Below, one piece after another: positions 1 to 7,085 of a stretch of 64,000 bases of DNA (its first letter is position 1; the number at the start of each line of letters is the position of its first letter). Made by a program: the position numbers and the translations under genes. Under the pieces are notes generated by a model, which did no database searches, was not told the origin of the DNA, and saw nothing but the letters and a program-made list of their open reading frames with translations. The stretch spans positions 41,714 through 105,713 of the IMG/VR virus record IMGVR_UViG_3300022700_000179, one strand, 5' to 3'. The stretch is from a virus.

Positions 1-2
1 TC

Positions 3-452
3 CAGCTCGTCAGCTTTTCTGAAGCGAATTCTGTCATGGCAATCGTCAACCAGCTTAAGGATGCAGGAATCCAGGTCGGCCATGCTACTCACGCACATTT
101 AGGCCTTGTGTGGGCGTTGGGGAAGTATACCGGCTTCAACGCGGAGGAATTTGATCGAGTTATCATCGTAAGTGACATGAACTGCTATTCAGAGAACTTT
201 TTACGGAACGGTACTGATTTGGTAAGCCTTTTGGCAGAATATCGTCATACGGTCAATCCGGATGTGTTTTTCTACAGCTTGAACATTTCTGGAGGTAACC
301 AATCCCAGATGGATCCAAAAAACGACAGAACACTTTTGATGAGCGGATGGTCCGAGAAGGTCTTCCATCTGATCGCACAGTTCGAGAATCCGGGCACATT
401 GCCCACAATCGACGCGTTACGTGATAGGTTTAGCTATTCTACAGCTAGCTAA
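3..452 (+). CDS. TROVE/Ro60-type protein, C-terminal part (5' truncated by window)
   Basis: The frame is open to the left edge without a start, so only the C-terminal ~149 residues are present; the first ATG, at 36, is probably internal. The visible part looks like the von Willebrand A-type half of Ro60/TROVE proteins: a hydrophobic strand ending in SDM (VIIVSDMNCY), then an NPDVFFYSLNISG segment and a closing SGWSEKVFHLIAQFE block. Ro family proteins bind the ends of misfolded RNAs and small Y RNAs and assist RNA quality control and decay. The RNA-binding ring would lie outside the window. Next to it is a convergent leftward gene. Family assignment is from recognised motifs; a role in the phage cycle is not shown. 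Confidence 0.7.
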   Translation, partial: QLVSFSEANSVMAIVNQLKDAGIQVGHATHAHLGLVWALGKYTGFNAEEFDRVIIVSDMNCYSENFLRNGTDLVSLLAEYRHTVNPDVFFYSLNISGGNQSQMDPKNDRTLLMSGWSEKVFHLIAQFENPGTLPTIDALRDRFSYSTAS

Positions 453-465
453 CTTTGTTGATTTG

Positions 466-819
466 CTACTTCTGTCTCTTCTTCGTAGTTATCTTGTGTT
501 TTGTCTTCCAGAAGTTGTACAGTTCCTTAATCAGTTTATCCTCCGGGATTTCCTTCTTACGTACTCTCCGATAAAAAGCAACTACAATTAAGGCCCGCAT
601 GTCTTCAACTGAACGGATGCCTTGTTGTTCCAGGTGCATACGGAGTGGGGCCCCTTCTTTGAGCCACACTTTTTCTACGAATGACCCTACAGTTCTATAG
701 CATTTCCATAGTTCTGCGGGCTTGTAGTTGGCGACTATTTCCACATAAGCTTTAGGCGTTCTCCGATCCAGTTCCTTCAGCCCTTCCTGAATGTTTCTCG
801 GTTGGCTTTCGTAATACAT
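466..819 (-). CDS. DUF6794-like small protein, paralogue of the 57.9 kb gene
   Basis: 117 residues on the minus strand inside a rightward region. A strong AGAAGGAG ribosome site precedes the ATG. The C-terminal two thirds align by eye with the protein at 57921-58271: both have a W, a KEG-PL segment, a Q/L-G-I/L stretch followed by DM, a helix, and a closing FWK. The DM block resembles the HPDDMS signature of the DUF6794 family, whose function is unknown. The C-terminus is Lys/Arg-rich. It is a single gene with its own upstream region, shared divergently with the gene at 992. Confidence 0.75.
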   Translation of the reverse strand: MYYESQPRNIQEGLKELDRRTPKAYVEIVANYKPAELWKCYRTVGSFVEKVWLKEGAPLRMHLEQQGIRSVEDMRALIVVAFYRRVRKKEIPEDKLIKELYNFWKTKHKITTKKRQK

Positions 820-845
820 GCGGCTCCTTCTGTGTGTACTCTTCT

Positions 846-874
846 AGTGTGATTCCAACTTGCTTCCTTGTCAA
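846..874 (-). promoter_or_regulatory. Candidate promoter for the leftward gene at 466-819
   Basis: A perfect TTGACA reads leftward at 874-869, followed after 17 bases by CACACT, a poor -10 box. It lies 27 bases or more upstream of the ATG at 819 and nothing else would drive this isolated gene. The -10 match is weak, so the call is tentative. Confidence 0.35.
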
Positions 875-912
875 GCCGAGTATAGTTGGGTTGGTTGAAC
901 TACCGTGAACTT

Positions 913-930
913 GGTTATTCTATAGTGTGG
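913..930 (+). promoter_or_regulatory. Phage promoter-like element, copy 1
   Basis: GGTTATTCTATAGTGTGG, matched at 16 of 18 positions by the element at 6084-6101. It contains TATAGT as a -10-like core but has no good -35 box at the usual distance. Directly after it the transcript would start with a hairpin (GTACCC pairing with GGGTAC between 932 and 955). It would drive the gene at 992. Confidence 0.5.
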
Positions 931-991
931 AGTACCCAGTCTCTTAACGGGTACAGTTCTGTCAACAAACTTGTTTAGAGGGAGTTCCGAA

Positions 992-1423
992 ATGGCAACC
1001 GTAACTGTAGAAACCAGTGCAGTTTATCTCACAGTACAGAATCTCAGCAGCTGGTCCATTGTAGCGATGAACCGCAAGCTTGGACCTGGAGCCTCTGCTG
1101 ACGTTCCTCGTCGGTATATTAATTACTGGCGTGCCAAAGATCTAGCCGAGCTAGTTAACAAGGGGTATATCTCTATCACCATCGATAACCAGGTCTACTC
1201 GCTGTCGGGTTACGGTCCGTTGAGCGTAGAGTTCATCCAGGGACTGGCAGAGCCTACGGCAGCACCTTTTTCTGGGCTGCTCACTTTTGCCAACGCTGAC
1301 CGTCCTGGGGTTGGTGGGATGCCTGATGGGACGATGATCTGGAATACAGATACTCTGATTCCTAATTGGGCTGATGCAACCTCGGGTACTGGGTGGGTCG
1401 ACGCTACTGGTGCAGACGTCTAA
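992..1423 (+). CDS. Putative virion protein, monocistronic
   Basis: 143 residues from the ATG at 992, chosen for the AGAGGGAG ribosome site seven bases upstream (an in-frame TTG at 971 is less likely). It is rich in Thr, Ser, Ala and Gly with alternating hydrophobics, suggesting beta structure. The C-terminal segment, with ADRPG, GTMIWNTD and NWADATSGTGW, resembles the short tail piece found on many phage structural proteins, where small Gly/Asn/Asp loops surround a Trp. Its own promoter-like element and a very strong terminator suggest high independent expression. The exact virion role is unknown. Confidence 0.75.
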   Translation: MATVTVETSAVYLTVQNLSSWSIVAMNRKLGPGASADVPRRYINYWRAKDLAELVNKGYISITIDNQVYSLSGYGPLSVEFIQGLAEPTAAPFSGLLTFANADRPGVGGMPDGTMIWNTDTLIPNWADATSGTGWVDATGADV

Positions 1424-1458
1424 TCCAGTTCTGCAGTTCGGCTGCCTTTTACTATATA

Positions 1459-1510
1459 TGCGCTGCTAGGCGGGGGGTCTAGTGTCTTCCCCGCCTAGCA
1501 GCGCACTTTT
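1459..1510 (+). terminator. Strong intrinsic terminator
   Basis: A perfect 17-base-pair stem (1459-1475 with 1489-1505), a 13-base loop, then CTTTT. It ends the transcript of the gene at 992-1423. The GC-rich stem is among the most stable structures in the window. Confidence 0.9.
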
Positions 1511-1522
1511 GAGGTATAAAAC

Positions 1523-2530
1523 ATGAGGGTTTCTACACTTTATCCTGTACGTAAGGCACCTAGGTATGCGATGAGCATATCGACCACTACTGCTGCGGAA
1601 GGCGAGCCGAAGATAAGTAAAGAATTGCATGAACTTATTGGTAAATTTCTACTTCGTATAGTTGAGTCTGTGGGTCCACAGAGTAGGAATCCAGTAGAAG
1701 AAATACAAGATGAACTTGCGCTTGCTCGAGTGAACTACTATTCAGATGTCGACTTCTTGCTAGATCTGTTTTCTCAAAATCCGATTATAGGTCGGACACC
1801 GTTATCCAGCATCCTACCCGACCCAATGCCAGATGACATCTCTCTGCTAAAAGTGATCGGATCAGCCGTAGACCGTCTTTTGCTCCGGGTTGCATCCAGA
1901 TGGTACAAGCATGAGTTTGGTGACGCAAAAGACAAAAAAGCGGCAGCGACCGATTTTTACGTTTATTACGACGACATACCTTATTACGTTTTTGGTTTGG
2001 TGAAAGCTGAAGATGTGGCGCAGCTTCCTTACAGTTCGCAGGATGTACTGATACTAACGAGAAATTATTTGGACACCTTGTCCGAACTAACGAAGGAGCA
2101 TCCGGAAGCGGACGCCGCTGCTTTGCTTAAACAGTACCCACCGAGTAATAAAGATGTCAACCCAAAAGAATTGGCTGACGTAATTGGTAATGAGCCCTCT
2201 TTAGCTTTCGCAAATATCGGTCCGATTTTGAAGGAATACAAGCATGGGGATGTGTATGCAGCTGCCAGAGCTGCGTTGGACTCTGCTGTGTTTGTAAACG
2301 CTAAAGAGATAATAGAATCTGGTACTTGGAGACCCCAAGCTGTAGACCATGACACTGAGGTAGACATTCACCCCCCTGAGGGGATAGATGACGTAACAGA
2401 CGAGGAGGAAGGTGCGGAACGACCTAGTGCAGAAGAGGGTACAAAAGTAGAAAAACCCAAAAGTCCTAGTCAGAGTCCCTCTGGTCCCATGCCACCTCAT
2501 AAGTTAGATCAGAGTTCAAGGCCAGTCTAG
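1523..2530 (+). CDS. Hypothetical protein, acidic C-terminus
   Basis: 335 residues; GAGG lies eight bases before the ATG, just downstream of the terminator. A mostly helical body (residues ~30-260) is followed by a low-complexity tail rich in Glu, Pro and Ser (~275-335). No family recognised. Its stop overlaps the GTG start of the nucleotidyltransferase-fold gene, so the two are translationally coupled and probably act together. Position upstream of terminase suggests a virion or DNA-packaging accessory role, but nothing in the sequence proves it. Confidence 0.8.
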   Translation: MRVSTLYPVRKAPRYAMSISTTTAAEGEPKISKELHELIGKFLLRIVESVGPQSRNPVEEIQDELALARVNYYSDVDFLLDLFSQNPIIGRTPLSSILPDPMPDDISLLKVIGSAVDRLLLRVASRWYKHEFGDAKDKKAAATDFYVYYDDIPYYVFGLVKAEDVAQLPYSSQDVLILTRNYLDTLSELTKEHPEADAAALLKQYPPSNKDVNPKELADVIGNEPSLAFANIGPILKEYKHGDVYAAARAALDSAVFVNAKEIIESGTWRPQAVDHDTEVDIHPPEGIDDVTDEEEGAERPSAEEGTKVEKPKSPSQSPSGPMPPHKLDQSSRPV

Positions 2531-3633
2531 TGCCTATTTACGATTATCATTATCGGACTTTGAGTCCAGACATTTGGAAGTCCGATGAGCTGACTTTGAA
2601 CGCTAACACTCAGCGTTTTTTACAGGAACAGCTTTCTCGTAGGTTTAGTGAGAACAAAGGTATTTACTTGGTTGGAGATCTCACGGGCCATTATTACTCA
2701 CCAACTTCCGATTTGGACTTACTAATTGTGGCACCTAGGAGTAAGGTAAAAGATTACTTACACGAAGCCGAGATGGTCAGTGGTTTTTACTTGGACAATA
2801 CAGACCATCTGGTGAATTTTCATATTGTTGGGGAGGAAACCGTACCAGAAGCATTGGCGGAAAAGTTCGGACCTCTATTCAATGTAACCGCGAATACTTG
2901 GGTCGGGCGCCGCGTGTTGGGTCTTACTGAGATGACTAATGTCGATTCACTAATGCGTACTGTAAACTGGAAATTGTATAAGAAACGTAACTCGCTCGAA
3001 CTCTATCCGTATAAATGGAGAATTATATCTGAAGCTTTTTCTCAGTTAGCTAAAGACGACCGTGAGCAAGTACTTTCTACCATGAAGTATACTGCACGCA
3101 AGGTAGAAAAAAATATACGGAAAGTGCTAAAAGGCTTTAATGATGCTGCTGTTTGGAAAAATTCTTCAGTCTTTGCTTCTTCTTTACGGGACGGCGGCCA
3201 AGACGTCGTAGACGACTTTGCTTTGTCCGGCGAACTCCCTGCCAAAGTTATGGCTGCTATTATACATCATTATAGGTATGAAGATGTGGTCGATAAGTTG
3301 GAAGATCTCCATAGTAAAATACAGAGAAGCGAAGAAGACTTTTTACGTACCACTGCACCCTCTTACAACCCTACCCCACATAATCCCGATCCTGTAGGTA
3401 TCGACGCTAGTGTGCATACTGCGGATACCGCCACGCAAAAATATATGTGGCAGCGCCTTGATTTTGTTGCCGATATGATTATTAGGCACTACGGGGGGTA
3501 TGGGCAGGCGCTAGACACCGTTTTCAAAATATGTTCTTACATTTTAGAGAAGAGTCGTTACGTTGGTACTGATTCGCGGAGACGTAGGATAGTCTATCGT
3601 CTATATCGCAAGTATTACTTGCGTATTGACTAG
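2530..3633 (+). CDS. Nucleotidyltransferase-fold protein
   Basis: 367 residues starting at a GTG that overlaps the preceding TAG. Residues 48-67 carry the hallmark of the pol-beta-type nucleotidyltransferase superfamily: hydrophobic strand, G-D (49-50), a turn with SPTSD, then D61-L-D63 followed by LLIVAP. Such proteins transfer a nucleotide to an RNA, protein or small-molecule acceptor using the two Asp residues and a third acidic residue later. The rest is alpha-helical with a basic, Arg/Tyr-rich C-terminus that may bind nucleic acid. The substrate is unknown. Related folds occur in large phages near packaging genes, so a structural or DNA-end function is possible. Confidence 0.65.
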   Translation: MPIYDYHYRTLSPDIWKSDELTLNANTQRFLQEQLSRRFSENKGIYLVGDLTGHYYSPTSDLDLLIVAPRSKVKDYLHEAEMVSGFYLDNTDHLVNFHIVGEETVPEALAEKFGPLFNVTANTWVGRRVLGLTEMTNVDSLMRTVNWKLYKKRNSLELYPYKWRIISEAFSQLAKDDREQVLSTMKYTARKVEKNIRKVLKGFNDAAVWKNSSVFASSLRDGGQDVVDDFALSGELPAKVMAAIIHHYRYEDVVDKLEDLHSKIQRSEEDFLRTTAPSYNPTPHNPDPVGIDASVHTADTATQKYMWQRLDFVADMIIRHYGGYGQALDTVFKICSYILEKSRYVGTDSRRRRIVYRLYRKYYLRID

Positions 3634-3646
3634 TTGGAGGTTCAGT

Positions 3647-4267
3647 ATGCCGTCAAGTGAGTGGAAGACGAGCCAAGTTAACGGTTACGCAGCAGTAGTA
3701 CTGAGTGGCGACACAAACGCTGTAAAGACAGCAAAGGCCGTTTACAAGGCTCTAGGTATGGCAATTCAAGATTCATCTCCAACTAGCCTTATTTTGCAGG
3801 ATGTCAAAGAACCTGATATACAGGAAGTATCAGATATTGCTGAGAGCAACGGCTTGTATATAGCAAGCAAAAATGGTCCGAGGAAATATCTGGTACGATC
3901 AAGAAAACAAGTTCGTAAAGCTCTGCGGCTCAGTCTGCAAACAGGTAAATGGTATTTTGCGGAGTATGCTGAGGATTCTTATCCTTTGGTATACATACGC
4001 AATATGAGCATTGAAAACATCAGAAATGGTGATGCGGCGGAAGAAGCACAAATGTTCGAAGTAGAACTACTTGGGACAAATGATTCTACACCTGTGTCTC
4101 TTACCTATAACGCACGAGATCTAGCACGTTTAGGGCTGCGTCCGGCTACCACCGAAGATTTCGCAGCGTACAGCATGATTTCACCCCCTTTAGAGCAATT
4201 AGTTCCGGCATTTGCTCGGCAGGCTCCAAACTTGGCTCACTTGGCCAATTTTAACAGAGAGTGCTAA
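3647..4267 (+). CDS. Hypothetical protein
   Basis: 206 residues. The start at 3647 is chosen because TTGGAGG sits six bases before this ATG, just after the previous stop; an upstream in-frame start would overlap the previous gene. Predicted mixed alpha/beta with a two-fold pattern: an N-terminal ~70-residue half (KTAKAVYKALGM, EVSDIAESNGLY) followed by a second half with beta character. No recognised domain. It lies in a five-gene run from 1523 to 4918. Confidence 0.8.
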   Translation: MPSSEWKTSQVNGYAAVVLSGDTNAVKTAKAVYKALGMAIQDSSPTSLILQDVKEPDIQEVSDIAESNGLYIASKNGPRKYLVRSRKQVRKALRLSLQTGKWYFAEYAEDSYPLVYIRNMSIENIRNGDAAEEAQMFEVELLGTNDSTPVSLTYNARDLARLGLRPATTEDFAAYSMISPPLEQLVPAFARQAPNLAHLANFNREC

Positions 4268-4273
4268 AAACTC

Positions 4274-4918
4274 ATGGCTTGTGACTTCTGCGAGAGTATC
4301 CCCCGTAGCTTGGTTGCGGAGTTGAACGATGATCTACGCGAAGGGGATGATTCTGCTGCTGTTCTAGCAGAGAGATATGATACAACTGTTGAGGCTATCG
4401 AAGTTCACGAACGGAATTGCCTATACGCTGACAATGACGGGTACGACGAACTAGATCGTATGATAAAGCAGCTAGATATTGCAGCATCTCGTAGCATGCG
4501 TACTTATAAGGAGAATAGTAAAAATTTCGAGGCTATGGACCATTTCATAGCTCTTACTAAAGAAAAACGTGCTGCTATTGTGGCCAAAGAGCGTTTACGG
4601 CCATCTGACGAGTTTGTCAAGGAGATAGCTACTAAGATTCTGTCACCTCTGATAAAGCGAATAATAATAGTCAACACGGAGGAGGTTGAACGTCTTAGAA
4701 CCGCATTGTTCTCTATTACAGACGCTCGGATACACAAGAAGATCGATCGAGCACTGAAGGACTCATTGCGCAATTCAGGTAGGAGATTAGCGTTGGAGTG
4801 TGACGCACTGCTTCCAACCCTCCAGAAGATATTCAATGCGCAAGAGTCTACTGTAAAGGATTTGGGGCTCGATGGTGAGGCAAGTCAAGAAGACACAGCG
4901 GATCCAAAACTAAACTAG
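4274..4918 (+). CDS. Possible small terminase subunit or DNA-binding protein
   Basis: 214 residues. The N-terminus has CDFC, then a helix-turn-helix-like segment: a helix ending in D-L-R-E-G-D, a second helix (AAVLAERY), a turn (DTT), and a third helix ending VHERNC. This arrangement (about residues 12-50) resembles the DNA-binding heads of phage small terminase subunits, where a histidine often closes the last helix. The remainder is long, charged and helical, compatible with an oligomerisation domain. It is 2.2 kb upstream of the large terminase gene. The call is a fold-and-context guess; a general DNA-binding role is the alternative. Confidence 0.45.
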   Translation: MACDFCESIPRSLVAELNDDLREGDDSAAVLAERYDTTVEAIEVHERNCLYADNDGYDELDRMIKQLDIAASRSMRTYKENSKNFEAMDHFIALTKEKRAAIVAKERLRPSDEFVKEIATKILSPLIKRIIIVNTEEVERLRTALFSITDARIHKKIDRALKDSLRNSGRRLALECDALLPTLQKIFNAQESTVKDLGLDGEASQEDTADPKLN

Positions 4919-4981
4919 CAACAGTTCCCTCCATTTAACCGCGCCGACCCGAAACTCACAGGGAAAACATAGTTGTATATG

Positions 4982-5017
4982 CTGTAAACTGGGTTGCAGA
5001 CACCCTTTAGTTTGCAG
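4982..5017 (+). promoter_or_regulatory. Leader hairpin before the lysozyme-like gene
   Basis: CTGTAAACT pairs with AGTTTGCAG (nine pairs, one G-U) and encloses a second stem GGGT/ACCC. It ends one or two bases before the AAGGAG-containing ribosome site of the gene at 5033, so it could regulate translation or stabilise the 5' end. No clear promoter was seen in the 114-base gap. Confidence 0.5.
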
Positions 5018-5032
5018 GAAAGGAGCACACCT

Positions 5033-6010
5033 ATGAAAAAATCAGTGTTCAGCTTGTTGGCTTTTTACTTAATCTCTTTTTTAGGCCTGTCTGGTGTACT
5101 TGCGGATAGGGCTTCCCAGAAAAGTAGTAACTACAGTAAACTACATAAGTCGTTTTATGTAGAATCGGGTCGTACTTTGTCTTTACCCGATCCGTTGCTG
5201 AACCTGAAAAAGAAGATCCCGGAAGACGTAGTCTCTTCAGAAGAATACAAAGAGACTCGAAAAGCCCGAATTGCAGACCTAGTCGTTTCTCTTAAAGCAA
5301 TCGAGGACCGTGGTGTACGGTTGCGCGATAAAGATCGTATTAAAATAGCGGACGCTGCTCTGCATGCTGAGGAGAGGACCGGGGTTGACGCTGTGGTGAT
5401 GCTGGCGGTTGGGCGTATGGAGTCTGACTTCCGGGGTCTGATGTTGCTAAATACCAGGTGTAAAGCAGGATTGCAGTTTAAGGGGTGCTTTGCTGATTGC
5501 GGTATGACGCAGCACCACGTACGCGGGGATAGGGGTAAGGTTATTCGTTATTGCAAAAAACTGAATCGTAATCCCAGACTCTCATTCTTGAAGAGCGCAC
5601 AAGAAATAGCCCGGCATGTAAAGTGGTGTCTGGCCCGAAAACACCAAAAATGGCATCTGCCCCTGCGACGGTGTGTGCTAAATCGCTACAACCAAGGGTA
5701 TCGCTATAAGACTATTAGGCGTTGCCGTAAGCGGGTGTGGGATTACTACCATACCTCTAGAGCTTTAGGTGATTCTTGGAAAGAGCGTCGATTCCCATGC
5801 AAGTACTTACGCAGAGTACGCAACCAGAGCAAACCCGATTGGTACTCAGAGACTAAGAAATGCACTCGTACCCTTCGTAGATGTGTTTCTAGGGCCGCCT
5901 ATTGGAAGAAGCTCACTTGTTTCGAGTATGGTGCACGTAATAAGGCACGGTTAAAAAAAAGCTGCCGTCGTTGCTATAGTATTCCCAAAATAAGTACGGA
6001 TTACTACTAG
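5033..6010 (+). CDS. Exported lysozyme/lytic transglycosylase-like protein
   Basis: 325 residues from the ATG at 5033 (AAGGAG seven bases upstream). Residues 1-24 are a typical signal peptide: MKK, a hydrophobic core, then VLA. The body fits an SLT-type lysozyme fold: catalytic-type Glu in RMESDF (E130), a G-M-T-Q motif (157-160) and a Y-N-Q-G motif (219-222), in the order seen in soluble lytic transglycosylases that cleave the glycan strand of peptidoglycan. The region after ~residue 140 is exceptionally rich in Arg, Lys and Cys, which suggests disulphide bonding outside the cytoplasm and binding to an anionic envelope. It could serve in lysis or be a virion-associated wall enzyme. The next gene is a membrane coiled-coil protein. 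Confidence 0.65.
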   Translation: MKKSVFSLLAFYLISFLGLSGVLADRASQKSSNYSKLHKSFYVESGRTLSLPDPLLNLKKKIPEDVVSSEEYKETRKARIADLVVSLKAIEDRGVRLRDKDRIKIADAALHAEERTGVDAVVMLAVGRMESDFRGLMLLNTRCKAGLQFKGCFADCGMTQHHVRGDRGKVIRYCKKLNRNPRLSFLKSAQEIARHVKWCLARKHQKWHLPLRRCVLNRYNQGYRYKTIRRCRKRVWDYYHTSRALGDSWKERRFPCKYLRRVRNQSKPDWYSETKKCTRTLRRCVSRAAYWKKLTCFEYGARNKARLKKSCRRCYSIPKISTDYY

Positions 6011-6083
6011 CTGTCGTAGACGGTCCTCTGTTAGGTACCCACCCACCTTTTCCTCTTTTTCTTTCTTCAAATCGGATAATTAA

Positions 6084-6101
6084 GGTTACTTTATAGTGTG
6101 G
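6084..6101 (+). promoter_or_regulatory. Phage promoter-like element, copy 2
   Basis: GGTTACTTTATAGTGTGG, nearly identical to the element at 913-930. It is followed at once by a small hairpin (TGGTG pairing with CACCA), matching the layout of copy 1. It lies 88 bases upstream of the gene at 6189 and would start the long terminase/portal transcript. Confidence 0.5.
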
Positions 6102-6188
6102 TGCCATTCTCACCACCTGGTGTAGTAGTTTGTTGTATTAAACCGGGTATTCGTGGTCGTAGCCTTGTTGTACCACTTCTTCATAACA

Positions 6189-6557
6189 ATGGCTAAGTCG
6201 ATCCCTCAGCCAATAGACTGGGGAATTGGTCTAAGTCTGCTCAGTTTACTTGTTTCGGTAATTGTGACCTTTATAATACTGATCCTTAAGAAGAAAAGTA
6301 GAGTAGAAGAGGAGCTGAGAAAGGCACAATTTAGCGCGTTAGAGAAGGACATATCTAATGTACTCCATACCTGTGCACGGCTGGAGGATCAACTGAAATC
6401 TGTCGAGAGCGAGTTTAAAAGTCATTATGGCGGCTGCTCGAAGAAATTCGTATTGAAGGACGTCTATTCTGAGGTTCTACGCGCACAACGTGAAGAAGTG
6501 CAAGATATAAAGAAGATGTTGACCCAGCAATCGGATGTAATCGAAAAGTTAAGGTAA
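6189..6557 (+). CDS. Membrane-anchored coiled-coil protein (holin/spanin-like)
   Basis: 122 residues from the ATG at 6189; a GTG at 6153 is an alternative and neither has a good ribosome site. One strong transmembrane helix (about residues 11-34, ILILKKK at its end) is followed by a long heptad-like helix with many Glu, Lys and Leu (35-122). This N-in membrane anchor plus coiled coil resembles inner-membrane spanins or phage membrane tethers. Adjacency to the exported muramidase-like gene makes a lysis role plausible but not proven. Confidence 0.6.
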   Translation: MAKSIPQPIDWGIGLSLLSLLVSVIVTFIILILKKKSRVEEELRKAQFSALEKDISNVLHTCARLEDQLKSVESEFKSHYGGCSKKFVLKDVYSEVLRAQREEVQDIKKMLTQQSDVIEKLR

Positions 6558-6570
6558 GGAGAATGGTGCA

Positions 6571-7080
6571 ATGGATGAGGCTAGAAACACTGGGAACTCT
6601 ACATTTCCCGCGGCAGTTGACTTGTCTGAGCTAGATGAACTGGTAGATGATGAGTTGGGGCTGGAGCCATCATCCACAGCGGATATTTTAGAAGATTCTG
6701 CGGATAAACCATTACCGCGACCGCGTTCTTCCACGGAGTACAGTAAACATTTTGGTACGCAAACCTCTTTAGACCTATGTGAGCATTGCGATGACTTATG
6801 TGATGAGAGCTGTGCTGACGTTAGTAATATTGTCGAAGCAGAATTAGTACATCCATATGACAAAATAATAAAAGAAGAAAAACGCAATCATACTACAACA
6901 GGCGTTATCCGTATTATGCGCGCAAACGGGGACGACGAAGCAGCAGATTTACTAGAGGAAATACGTGGTCTAACTAATGATGTATCAAACGTGCTGGATG
7001 GGCTCTCTGAATTGCACAAACGGCGTACTGGTAGCTACCCCCGTCTGAGCACTCAAACTAATGATAAAGAATCTAAGTAA
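6571..7080 (+). CDS. Small acidic protein with Cys cluster
   Basis: 169 residues; AAGGAG precedes the ATG by nine bases. The N-terminal half is acidic (SELDELVDDELGLEP). Residues ~68-80 hold LCEHCDDLCDESC, four close cysteines that could bind zinc. The C-terminal half is helical and charged. It sits six bases upstream of the large terminase gene, so a packaging accessory role is possible. No family recognised. Confidence 0.75.
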   Translation: MDEARNTGNSTFPAAVDLSELDELVDDELGLEPSSTADILEDSADKPLPRPRSSTEYSKHFGTQTSLDLCEHCDDLCDESCADVSNIVEAELVHPYDKIIKEEKRNHTTTGVIRIMRANGDDEAADLLEEIRGLTNDVSNVLDGLSELHKRRTGSYPRLSTQTNDKESK

Positions 7081-7085
7081 AAGTC

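Noticed and set aside
3626-3646. Earlier start for the gene at 3647
   Set aside because: It would overlap the previous gene, and the ribosome site fits the ATG at 3647.
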